DNA of 64,000 nucleotides from Ciona intestinalis (taxonomy: Eukaryota; Chordata; Ascidiacea; Phlebobranchia; Cionidae): contig NC_020166.2 in the NCBI RefSeq assembly GCF_000224145.3, positions 6,020,927 to 6,084,926 on the forward strand. Reading direction: 5' to 3'. Positions 1 through 10,930 of this stretch are shown here, piece after piece. The translations under genes and the position numbers were made by a program. Position 1 is the first letter of the stretch, and each line of letters starts with the position of its first letter. The notes under the pieces were generated by a model, which searched no databases, was not told the DNA's origin, and saw only the letters and a list, made by a program, of their open reading frames with translations.

Positions 1-311
1 CCAATGCAGTGATTGTATTCATTTTACCAAGCAACAGAGAATAATGCTGAGTGTCTTTTTTAAACTCGGGGCATTTCCTGACTATCCCCACCATATCCAG
101 GTACTTCATATACAGGATGTAAGCTCTTTCTTCATCACGGCTTTTGAAGGCCTTTTCGGCCTCAGCGAATGCCTTGTTAGCAAAGTTCAAGTAGATTTTG
201 ATGCTACGTCCTTTTTCGCATTTGCTGTCAGTATGCTTGTTAAGATCCTTCAAAGATTTAGCAATGTACAAATCTTTAGGTTTAGCCATGGTAAAATTTC
301 TAATAGCACAT
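1..311 (-). CDS. USP8: USP8-like ubiquitin hydrolase, 5' exon only (partial)
   Basis: USP8 is a ubiquitin-specific protease that acts on endosomal receptors together with ESCRT-0 proteins. Only its N-terminal exon is here; the gene runs off the left edge. The ATG is at 289, and the reading frame begins MAKPKDLYIAKSLKDLNKHT and later contains DEERAYILYMKYLDM. These match the N-terminal USP8 dimerisation (MIT-like) helical domain, where vertebrate USP8 has a nearly identical SLKDLNKKT and DEERAYVLYMKY. The AMSH/STAMBP family shares this domain but is less similar in these motifs. A strong acceptor (TTTTTTCAG) ends at 312, so transcribed 5' UTR covers 290-311. It contains a small upstream ATG that closes after three codons. 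The catalytic domain is not visible. Identity is by family resemblance; protease activity is inferred. Confidence 0.85.
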
Positions 312-964
312 CTGAAAAAATAACAAATTAGCAAGTTTAGCAGCATGTAAACAATTTGGCGGTATTGACATTTTGAAAGAACGAAATTACGCAAAAGCAA
401 TGAGTTTGAAAAAGATATGATGACATAAAATGGTACTGTTATAACTTAAAATACAACGATAGAATAACAGTGTTAAACTTTAGCAGCGACGTAAAGAAAA
501 ATTGCAACAATTTATGATTGTTAATCGAAATAAGAAAATATAGTTCAGTTTGGAAATGCTTGGAAATGTGTCCACTTTCAATAAACAAGTTCAAACTTTT
601 CACATAGAGCTCTCTGCCATTTAAACAGAAGAAATTCCAGATTTTATTTCAATTATTGTCTGTTGGAATCAATATCACGTCACAGGTGTTGTTTGATTAC
701 ATTTACTGATCCCATCTTGAAGCACTTCACTCACTGATATGTTGAGAATACGACTTGATACTTGATGTCTGCAATGAACATGGATGAACGAATATTTACA
801 GCTGGTGTGACTTTGCACAGTGAAGCAATGTCAAAGGTTTTTCCCTATTTCATACACTTTGTGATCGTGTATAACTCATTATATTACCATTGATATAAAA
901 TTTCCCATCATATGAATCAGAATCATAATTAGTTGTTGTGTAAATATGTGATTTGGGATATATT

Positions 965-1659
965 TTAACAATAAACAAGCTCAAACCTTCTTGTGCCACT
1001 CCGTCTCTTCTTTGAATGCTCTTCTTTCTTACCAGTGGCTTCTTTTTGTTGCTCTGTAATAAAATTGTATGAACCTAAAAATATTTATTCTAGACAGATT
1101 CCTCATCATATACGTTCCAGTTTCACAATGTATTACCTTTTTTTCGATTCTGATCATATTTAATAATATGATCATTAATCGGTGAATGCAAGATCAGTTC
1201 ACAAATCTTGCTAAAACATTGAACTAATATAACAAGGTGTTCGTTGATTTCAAAAGCATTGGCATCTTTGCACCAGCTGCAGGAAGGCCGTAATACCATT
1301 TTCCCACCTCTACACTTGGCACCTTTACCCAAAAATAATATGAGAAAATATTAAATACGGAAGAATGAATCAAATTTCATAAATAAGACAAATTTAGGCA
1401 TTAATTTAATAAAAAAATAACAAATCTTAAAAAAATATTTTTTTTAAACAAATAACTTACAAACAAAATGCTGACAGTGAGTCTGTGTTGAGGACATGGG
1501 ATCCACTACAACCTTGGAACACACACAACATGTTAATGACTGGCGCAACCATGGTAGGAGCTTGTAGAGGTCTTCAAATGTAGATGGGTCATCGTACTTG
1601 CATGTTAAAAAGGTTTGGCAAACTTGAAGGTAAAGATTGGTGCAGTTTTCAGTGTCCAT
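965..1659 (-). CDS. MSL2: MSL2-like RING E3 ligase, apparently short form
   Basis: MSL2 is the RING ubiquitin ligase of the male-specific-lethal (H4K16 acetylation) complex. Proposed exons: 1461-1659, 1137-1322 and 965-1053. Start MDTENCTNLYLQVCQTF is at 1659. The motifs LLPWLRQSLTCCVC, CQHFVC and KMVLRPSCSWCKD follow the vertebrate MSL2 RING order; the splice between the first two exons restores HFVCAKCRGGK in frame. The later Cys-rich CXC DNA-binding domain of MSL2 is not seen. The third exon gives a basic tail (KKEEHSKKRRSGTRR) and a stop at 965, for about 157 aa against about 577 in human. An internal GTAAGA donor (1027-1032) could instead lead to exons I could not find. RING identity is secure; the 3' end is uncertain. 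The gene lies 310 bp downstream of MRPS22 on the same strand. Confidence 0.8.
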
Positions 1660-1968
1660 TAAAGTTATATAGTTTACTACAGAACCTTGTAGGATAAAAA
1701 ATGGTGAAATGGGAGCCAATTGATAAAAAAAACATCCTATGCGAATGTAGCAGCAGAAACTTATGAGTGGAAATAAAAGGTTGTACTAAGTGAAAAAAAA
1801 TAACACAATTGGGAAGATTGAATAGAGTATTAGAAACACTCAGCATAAACCAATTATTCAAAGATATTTTTGAGAAAGGTATCCAAGAATTCACACAATC
1901 AAATAAGGTTTGTTATATTATAACAGTGTGCTCTGGCATTAAGTGATACAGAGTTATTTTATCCAGCA

Positions 1969-4394
1969 TCACGATGAAGCAACAGCACAATCTGATTCAG
2001 ATTCCAGTGAGGTTTGAAAAGCTTCAACTGCAAGTTTCAATGAATGAGAATCGTTGCAGTCACAATTCATATATGCCTGAAAAGTAAAACAGAAAAGTAA
2101 ATAAATACAGAAACTGGTTGATTTAGTTCAAAGGCAACCTCTATAATGTCCAATTGTTGGTAGTCTGTATTTGTTTTAAGTTGAGATGTTGTTTTTGATT
2201 CAGGATGTAACATACAGAACAACTGGATAAGGTTTACAGCGTCAGATATTCTGAAAAGGGGGGGAGAGAAATAAGAAGTATTATATATGTGAGTGTTGGA
2301 ATATCTTTAGCACTTACAGTGATCTTTTTATCATGTCTATTAAAAGTCCATCGATGGATTTGTACTTGGTCAAATAAAAGGCAAGACCACCAAAGAACCT
2401 TGTGGACCTAAACAGGTGAAAAATGTAAAGAGTTGAGAATTTTCTGCAATCAAATATTTGCCCTTAATTTACCGAAAATTGTCGTATAATCCTCTGTTAT
2501 CAATATCATTGTAGATATCTTGATGAATCCGGATAAATTCGCTTGAATCGGGTTCATGCTGGATTAGAGTTTGCATCAAAATGTTTTCATGCAAGCCATG
2601 CTTCAAAGCAATCTAAAAATTGGATATTTCATCGTTAAATTGTCAGTGATAAAGTACAAAAGTAGGTCGGCTTTACCATTTGTAAAATGTTATCCTTCAC
2701 ATTTTAAACTGATGATTTTACTTGCAGACCATTTTTTATTCCCTTCATGGTTTGTACTACTTTCCAATAATTCAAAAGGGGAACGGGGCATAACATTTAA
2801 GATTTTATTTCAGTTACGGATAAAGTTTGTGGTTTAAGTGAACCTAAAACTTTTAGGCTAAAAGTTACTCATGCCCGCCCTGTAAGACCTTAATGTAAAA
2901 CAAGCGGTACTCTTACACATACTACATACATTACCATAGTTTTACAGCCAGTGTTATAAACCCATACTAAAACTACATTCGATGGGGACAAAATGATGAA
3001 CCTAAACAGCATTGCCCTCATATAACAATGCAACCCACATACTGTAGAGCCACAAACTCAAATTAAACTTGCATACAAAAGCAATTCACAGTGCATACCA
3101 TACATCAAAACACATTTATATGTTGGCTAAAACTCTTGCAATAATAAGATCAAAATTTTTAACATACTAATTTTGGTATAAGGAGCAATTTAACATTTTA
3201 ACATAATAACTTACTTTCATATCCTTCAATAACTTTGGTTTAATTGATGTCCTTCCAGGTTTACTGAAGTAAACTTGTTGAATTCTATCTCGTTCCGCCC
3301 ACTTTGCTTTTCTTAACGAACCACTTGGTTCTCGTACGACCACAAACCTTTCCTAAATAAATGACAACAATATTCCGTGTGTTGAATAAATAAAGCTGAG
3401 CAGTAAAATAGGGATATCTGTGCTGGAAGTAATATATTGTACTGTAGATTTGGTATTTAAAAAAAGTCCAAGTTTCTGAGAATGATGCGAAAACGGCCGT
3501 TATGAACAAATGTATATTATTAATATTTATTATTTATGTTTACTTTTCTTTAAAAAAATGTCCAGAAGTATATATTGAAAAAATAACCGAAAATTAAAAT
3601 AAATATAAACCCTACAACTAATAATTTATAAGTTATTATAACTATATATAATAATAAAAAAATGAAATATTAAACTACATTCAGAAATAAGAGCTAGAAC
3701 AATGAATTACATTTAACTTTAAATTTTCACTGATGTCTGTGAAAACAACATTACAAGCTTCATAACCATCAAGATTTTCATCTTCTGCGATGACTTCATC
3801 AATTTCTTCCCTTTCCAACATCACTGGAGGCATTTCAAGCAATTGCTCAGCATATTTAAGAGATTTGTCCATTTCCTGTGAAATACAGTGTAAAAATAAT
3901 TACGGTTTTGATCTATGTAAAATAAATAAATAAATGAAAATGTAAATAGATATCAGTTATTGTCAGATGTCATTAACATAATGGATAATTAAACAATAAA
4001 AAAACTGAACTAAAGTAGCTCGAATTAATTCAAGTAGCCTACATTGCAAAAGTATTAACAATGAATAAATCCCTTTTAAACAGTACTTCACCATAATAGC
4101 ATCCAATTTAAGAGATATCAACCATAGCAAAGGTGTGGCAACAATTACCTTCATACCTTTTTAAGCTGTTCTGTTGTTAAGAACTTAACAGTTGGCATTT
4201 CGGAAGGAACTCCCAATTTTTGTTTAAACACTCGCTTTGGATCACGACCAGTTATTGTTTTTAATATTGCCTGAACTTCAGGTCTAAAAAAAATCGAACA
4301 GAGTTTTTAAAAAACACCCTGTTTAAAACATAGCGTGGTTGGAAATAACATTGCCTTGGTAACATTTAGGCTTTTTAAAATAGTTTTTATTATT

Positions 4395-4427
<33 letters not shown>

Positions 4428-5948
4428 AAACAATAAATATTAAATACATTTCAAAAATCAGCCAATATGAATACTTGTAAAAATTTAAAGTTCAGTTATT
4501 TTAATATTATAAATTTACATTTATAGAGTCACCTTGCAAAGTCAGGGTCAAGATTTGTTTCTCTGGTGAAGTGGGAAGTCTTGTTATAATTAACACGATT
4601 TCCCAAAATATTTTTGGCAAAGTCTGAAATTTTAATGAACAATGAAATCTATTTTTAAACATTTATTTAACATTATTACATTCATAGATAGTTTATGAAT
4701 AAAGATGTTTTGCATTGAGTACATGACAAAAACAACATGAAGACTGAAGAGCTAAATTAACCACATGCTTATTACCAGTTTGGTAAAGGACCTTTTTTAC
4801 ATACACGCAAGATCCATCTTCATAGTCTCATAGACAAAGTAAAATCTCTCTTTATATATATATGGGGAAAACAAAATATAAACATTATAAGAGCAATCAT
4901 AACCTTAAGCATTCATTTTATGTTGATAATATTTATAATATGCTGGACAAGCAACAACCTTTATATTGTAACAATAACGAAACTTTGTTTAAATCTTATA
5001 AAAACATGGTATTTTTTTACCTCTTGATTTATTAGCTTCATCTTTGGTCACATAAACTTGGTGTGGAACACTAAATACTCTCCTTGCTTCGTTGTCTATT
5101 ATCCTCTCATCACCTTCAAACTGTACACCTTTACCTGATATTGAAATATATTTAATATTTGACCTGTGTCAGATAATACAACTTGGGTTTGATAAGAAGT
5201 TACAGGAATTTCACACAGGTTTCCCAATGTGGAATAAATTTGTTAAACATTTTTAAAATTACCAAGAGTCAAGAGAAGGCAGAGGAAATATCAAAACATA
5301 CAGAATACGATTTTTAATTACAGGGAGGATTATAAAGCAGAAGAATCATTGTTCGAACAGACTATTGAAAGTTCCACATTTAACAAAACTTAAACTTGCC
5401 ACTGTATCATAGGATCAGCAGTGTATATACAAGTAGTATTGGAAACGAACTGTTGCAATATACTGCTTTTTTCGCGGTAAAGGTTTCGAGATACCTCATT
5501 GTATTATGCTGTGAAACTACTTATTAACTGCCCGATATGCAACAAATGATGCGAAACTGAGTATTAAAAAAAACCTACAGCAACCGAAAGTGAATAAACT
5601 TTGCAATACTATCGATTCCATGCTCAACTATTGCCAAGTTGTAACAAGGTAAAGAACTAACCCAACAAAGCAACTCGCTCTTGAACACTTTTCAATTTCT
5701 TTGTTTCCCAGCTTTCATCATTTTTTAAACCTATACAAAGATCAGTTTAAAGTAATAGAACAAAAACTTAAACAAACACTATAGGGTGAATACGGTATGT
5801 AACTATTTTCAGTATTTTGCACATCTAACTCACTGTTTTTGGTGAAGTCTGGTGTGGATTCAGGTCCGGAGAATACACTGCGTATGAAAAAGGGAGCATT
5901 CTGTCGATTTATACTAACTAAAGCACGACATAAGCATGTTCTTGACAT
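1969..5948 (-). CDS. MRPS22: Mitochondrial small ribosomal subunit protein mS22 (MRPS22)
   Basis: This is a structural protein of the mitochondrial 28S ribosomal subunit. Eleven exons join with consistent phases: 5834-5948, 5662-5730, 5021-5134, 4533-4623, 4157-4283, 3711-3875, 3215-3352, 2473-2612, 2318-2407, 2139-2250, 1969-2076. The total is 422 aa. Diagnostic blocks in order are [110 protein letters not shown] and [16 protein letters not shown], all matching vertebrate mS22. The N-terminus ([17 protein letters not shown]) is Arg-rich and poor in acidic residues, as for a mitochondrial presequence. About 60 residues between presequence and conserved core exceed the human protein (360 aa). 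A long TA microsatellite sits in the intron at 4397-4426. Confidence 0.95.
4397..4426. repeat. (TA)n microsatellite
   Basis: About 15 uninterrupted TA units lie inside an MRPS22 intron. No other role is visible. Confidence 0.95.
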
Positions 5949-6295
5949 CTTTAAAGGGCAGGTTCAGCATAAGTAATAAACCAATCTTGAGTCACAGGTT
6001 CGTCGGATGTGCAAATTTTTTTTTAAAATTATAGTTTTTCTGCTTGTACCCAACTAATGACCTGAATAATTCAAAGCACAAAAATAAGTTTTATATCTTT
6101 TTAATCTTATTATTTTCGCCAGACTCTGATTTTCGCTTATTTCTGTATATTGAAATTGGTAAATATGAAGACGTATTTACTATTTAGATTTCTATGACCT
6201 GAGCATAGAAAACTTACACAAGAAAGCAAAGCTCTAATGAATAGACACGTAGTTGTATTTGAGATAGCCGACCTTATGCAAAATAAATCAAAGTA

Positions 6296-6380
6296 AATTG
6301 CTTTCTCTCGCGTCGCGGGAAAACGACAATTAACACGGATGTCCTGTTTCCTAAACCTTGTCTCCGTATACGGGTTCACG
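6296..6380 (-). repeat. Dispersed repeat fragment, same family as 10600-10930
   Basis: On the minus strand it contains CCGTGTTAATTGTCG then TTTTCCCGCGACGCGAG, closely matching the copy at 10609-10655 (CCGTGTTATAACGACTGTCG, TTTCCCGGCCACGCGAGG). The shared block looks like the 3' part of a short interspersed element. Only this part is recognisable here. Confidence 0.6.
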
Positions 6381-6904
6381 TACTTAAGCAGAGCTAAACT
6401 AAGTAGAGCAGACTTTATACTGGTATTCGTTAAGCTAGTATTGTGCAAATAAACAAATTTATAAAGTTTTCTTAATTAATCGCTTTACGCGTTCCGATAA
6501 AAACATATGCTGCATCTATGATGTTTTCTAATCCATATAAAGAATATACTACGTTACTTTGAGCCCATATTTTTATAGTAAAGTGGGAGAACACTGGTAT
6601 CGGGGTAAAACGAGACTATTTTGCAATCTCATTTTACAGCTACCCATTTGGTGATATCCAAAAAAATGCTACAGTATATTTCGAGAGTATTCTCACGTTT
6701 CAACAAAGTGCGCAGCACGGGCGGTTAGTGTTGTCAATCACCAAAATTTGATGTTAAAGTGCCTGTAACTGAATTTGAATAGGTTTTTATATATGTCTTG
6801 TTCGTACATGAGTATATATATATTTGAATAACCCTTAAAGAATAAATTGTTAAATTAAAAGTGAGCTTTTTAAATTTGGGAAATAAAAACCTACAAAATT
6901 ACAA

Positions 6905-7061
6905 AGTGGGGTAACACGTGACAAAAAATAGGAGATTTTCTAATATTAGTATTTTGCAACCTATAATTATCCTACCGAAATGTCCCGGCTGTGCTAGTTT
7001 CTTTGTCCTGTTTACTTTAAATAGTTAGTTTTAAAACAATTATTGTGCATCTTACCCCACT
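6905..7061. mobile_element. Possible MITE with AGTGGGGTAA ends
   Basis: AGTGGGGTAA at 6905 is mirrored by TTACCCCACT ending at 7061, a perfect 10-bp terminal inverted repeat around 137 bp of AT-rich DNA. The right end (read inward AGTGGGGTAAGATG) resembles the GGGGGAAGATGGGACAC family found elsewhere in the window. No target duplication was resolved. Confidence 0.4.
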
Positions 7062-7428
7062 CGTTATAGTTACACTAGCATGCTTTAGTTTATATTGTCG
7101 TCGGTTATTGAGCTTATATTTATTGCAATCTGAATAATGCAAATGTGTTACGCCACACTAATATTACAATATAGGTATTCTAAAATAATATAGAAAGGCA
7201 TTTAACAGCACTCTGCTTTTGTATATAACTAAAAGCAATTTAAATAAAGGCGTTCATCATAAATCAACGGATGTACATGTACAAGAAACGAACTCACAGT
7301 TTAGCCGAACACGTACCTGACATACCGGATACTTAACTGAATCAGCATATTTTGTAAACATAAAGCAGTGTTATGTCCTGGGCATTATTGAGTACATATG
7401 AGGTAAAAAAAATCTGTTTTTGAAAACA

Positions 7429-10400
7429 TTACAATAGTTTGGGCTTTTTTCTTCCAATATAATTTAAACAGCCCACTACTAAAAGAAAAAATGCACTTAA
7501 TACAAGTATCTGTTCTTTCCATAGAGTTTTGTCAAATTTAGCTTCGTGAACCAGAGTCTCCCGCAGTACATCTAACGATCCATTATTGACTGCTGGCTCT
7601 ATGCCAAGTAGATGACACATAAGTGGGTAAATATGAACAGACTCAAATCCTTCAACAACGTAATTTTTCTGGCACATAAAAGAATGCCAGTTAGCGATAA
7701 AATGTTTTTATAAGTAAAACAAAAATTGCATCTGTGTTAGAATGTTTTTGAATAAATCTTTTAACGAATATCTGTTCTAACTACAATAGAGCAATATATT
7801 ACACTTTATTATCATGATAATCGCATTTAGGAACCAAGAATAAAGTTTTACCTTGAACGAAGGTCCAATGCTGTAGTAAATCGCGTTCATACTTTCCAAT
7901 GCATTATCAAACCCGTGGTCTGCCTTGTACTTATGATAGCCGGGATATTTCTGCACACATCAATAACAAAAAAAAATTGCCAAACCGTTTCCTTGGGGAT
8001 TTGTCATAAATTATGAATATTTCGAGAGATAAAATACTATACCACTAGCAAATTATATTCCTATTGAGAATGTGGGTATATAATTCGGTAAATAGTCTTT
8101 GTTTACCTCCAAATAGAACAATAAAGAAGAGTAAAGCATCATTTTATCTCAACCTATACCATACATATTTCCATAACCGTAAATACCGTCGTATAATGAA
8201 AAAAAACATTCAAACTGGTATGGTATATTGTAGGCCAACAGGCGGTATATAAATATAAACAAACCTACCCAATAGATTTCATGTCCAGGGTGAGCTAAGA
8301 TTATAATGGATGGAATTCGATCATTGTTTTTAAAATGCAACCTCTCTGAAAGCTCGCTTTTCTTGTAAACATCCATTTTTGGGTGTGCATCTATCGCAAA
8401 TGCAAATGCATTGATATACTGTCGTCATGAATTAACAAAAGTACAACATTTCCAAAAGCTTTGGGGGCACGTAGGGAACATATAAAATTTAGATCAATTT
8501 TCCCCATTGGTTCTTTTATTCTATAAATGTTTGAAATATTTATAAGGTTTATGGTTGTCTCAAGATAGACAAAACGTATCTCGTTTATCTATGTTTTCCT
8601 TTCACTAGTTTTATGTGGCAATGTCTACAGCTTTCAATTTAAAATATACCTTTAAGCGCGTTATATACACGTTCCAGTTGCCCTGGTACAGGGTCAATAA
8701 GTGCAAGGGGTGAAAATGGCTCCACCAGGCGAAAAGAAATAAGAGATTCGTCTACGTAGCGAGAGAGCGAAATCACGTCCTCTTCCGTGACTGATTGATC
8801 CACATTTTCAAACCCATGATCACTGCGTTTTAAATAGAATATACCTTGCATTGTATTTGATTTAGGTAACTTGACTTGACCGTTTTCTATACATACTTCC
8901 TAACCTTGTAATTATGATGTTTAAATTGTCAATCAATCCGTTTTGTTTAACTTTGTCCAGAAGATATAGTATTGTACGGTTGATGAGAGGAATGGTTTGT
9001 TTCGTTACGACTTCCGAATCCATTCCAAGTTCATGACAAGTCAAATCAGGCTGAAAATGAATAAAGCAGCTTAATTGAACTTAAAGCGATTAACTTTTAA
9101 ATATTTTTAAAAACTTATTTGCCCAATGTAAAAGCCACATGATGCCGTACACCATTTTACACCCGACATTGCTACCTAAAACTGACGCTTGTAACCTCAC
9201 AAAATATAGCTTAATTACCCTATAGTATAGATGTAGATAATGTATTTAACTGAGGCGCCTAAACACCGACCGAGCAGCGCATGTTATTTGACTCCATGCA
9301 ATTAGTCTTCGGCGCAAACGCCGGTGGCATACCATAATACGTAAACATACAGCTGTCGATCAGCCGTTAGTAGCAAAGTAACGCACTTACATATTCAAAA
9401 TACAAAGCCACTACATCCATTTGATCCTTCACAAACCAACTCATCACCCCATCAACTCTCATCCTCCATTCATCTTCACTAAACTCTTCTTCTTTATCTA
9501 GTATGCTCTTGGTTGCCCGGAACCCGTCATAGGTTGCGTAACTCCCAGGAAACCGGTAACCGCCGCTTCGTAAGCCCTGCGCAAAACAAACTGCCTAGAA
9601 CTCAAAGCAATAATAACATTTAAATGTGTATATTGAATAATCAAAAACTTATTGCTTAAATTAAAAAAAAACATACAACAACGAATACTTGTCTGCATAT
9701 GGAATAAGCAGCCGGATATTGTTAAACCACAGCAATTAAGTCCATACGTCAAACAGGTATCAAAACAGCCGTTCTCTCGGTAATGCATTGAAACACAGAT
9801 TGTATTTCTTCGCCAATCAAAATGACGTCACCTGTTTAACAGCAGTGATCCATATTGGTTCTGCGCCATTGTCCCACCAGTCGTTCTCAGTAAGCGTCGT
9901 GTAAAACGTCTCATTCGTTCCACTGTGGCTCCGATTAAACTTTAGATTGTGTACAACCCCGTGCGATTCGGAATATAGACCTTAGATATTCACAAAAAGG
10001 ATCAATGGATTTAGAAATATAATCTCGTTACAGAATTACCTGTGGCTATTGTTACATGGCTTGGAGTAGTCAAAGTGGGAAAGGCTGTTTTAACGAACTT
10101 TGCCCGCACACCATTTGTGTTTAGATAACTAAATGCTTGTGTGTCAACTCGTTCTGCGAACACCGGGCTGTGAGAGAAAGCAAGGTTTCAATAATGTAAA
10201 GCAATGTGCGGTTTTATGTAGACTTTCATTTTCCCTTTATGCCTCATTGAGCACAAAGTAATCTAACCACACTTCACACATACTTGTAATAACATCATAC
10301 GCATTCACAGTACAGGTGAATAAATACTTTCATTCATCACTACTAAATAAAAATATTACTAAATATTAACTAGACCTAAACTGCGATTACTTTCTACACA

Positions 10401-10508
10401 ATATCATGTTTACCTAAAGCCATCAAAGCTTATTAATAGAAGCTTGTTTCTTGTCGCAGCTAAGCTTTGAACAGAAAGAAAGACGACTAGACTCCGCAAT
10501 ACCAACAT
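7429..10508 (-). CDS. ENPP4/5-like ecto-nucleotide pyrophosphatase/phosphodiesterase
   Basis: A secretory-pathway phosphodiesterase with C-terminal membrane anchor. Nine exons join in phase: 10414-10508, 10040-10167, 9832-9980, 9391-9576, 8905-9050, 8650-8822, 8269-8390, 7852-7950, 7429-7668; 445 aa. Residues 1-20 are a signal peptide (MLVLRSLVVFLSVQSLAATR). The two-zinc site of the family is visible: LLLISFDGFR (Asp), nucleophile Thr in FPTLTTPSH, VVHN (Asn), PDLTCHELG (Asp, His), TSDHGFENV (Asp-His) and KADHGFDNAL (His). The C-terminus has one hydrophobic segment (ILVLSAFFLLVVGCLNYIG) followed by RKKPKLL, giving type I topology as in ENPP4/ENPP5, whose length also fits. TPSH replaces the usual FPNH after the nucleophile. 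The substrate cannot be told from sequence. An out-of-frame upstream ATG overlaps the start. Confidence 0.92.
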
Positions 10509-10541
10509 TGTTGTTGTCGCAATACCAACATTGCTGTTGTT
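10494..10541 (-). promoter_or_regulatory. Duplicated start-codon context with overlapping uORF (ENPP gene)
   Basis: The block ATGTTGGTATTGCG occurs twice, at 10531 and at 10508 on the minus strand. The upstream ATG opens a 14-codon reading frame, out of frame with the protein, that ends past the true start. If transcribed it could lower translation of the enzyme. Confidence 0.5.
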
Positions 10542-10599
10542 GTGGTTAACCAACACTGTCTGTTATTGAGCACGTAAGTGTTTATGAATGAATGTAACT

Positions 10600-10930
10600 T
10601 ACTTTATCCTCGCGTGGCCGGGAAACGACAGTCGTTATAACACGGGTGTGCACCTCGCGCCAGCTTACGAGTTACCAAGTTTGTTACCTTGTGGGTGATT
10701 ATTTCTGGGGGATTTTTTTTTTCATTTTTATGTATGGCTGATAATTTGGACAACCCATTAGTGACCACTGGATTGNNNNNNNNNNNNNNNNNNNNNNNNN
10801 NNNNNNNNNNNNNNNNNNNNNNNNNTTGAGCCTCGAAGCCCAACCTGAGAGTAGAGCCCAAGCGCACTTACTGTCTGTCACACGACGCCGTTCGAACTAC
10901 AATAAGGAAGTAGAGCAAGATAGAAAATGT
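10600..10930 (-). repeat. SINE-like dispersed repeat interrupted by the gap
   Basis: Read on the minus strand, a tRNA-like part with a degenerate B-box (GGGCTTCGAGGCTC, near 10830-10850) is followed, across the gap, by CCAGTGGTCACTAATGGG and then TAACTCGTAAGCTGGCGCG and CCGTGTTATAACGACTGTCG. The last block recurs at 6296-6380. The family assignment (tRNA-derived composite SINE) is an inference. Confidence 0.5.
10776..10825. other. Assembly gap (50 N)
   Basis: Fifty consecutive Ns, a placeholder gap. It falls inside a dispersed repeat, a common reason for a contig break. Confidence 1.

Larger units (their letters stand above)
5949..7428. other. Intergenic region, MRPS22 5' side to ENPP 3' side
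   Basis: No convincing coding exon. AT-rich DNA with a copy of a dispersed Ciona-type repeat near 6296-6380 and a small inverted-repeat element near 6905-7061. The upstream part should contain the MRPS22 promoter, but no clear core element stands out. Confidence 0.6.
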
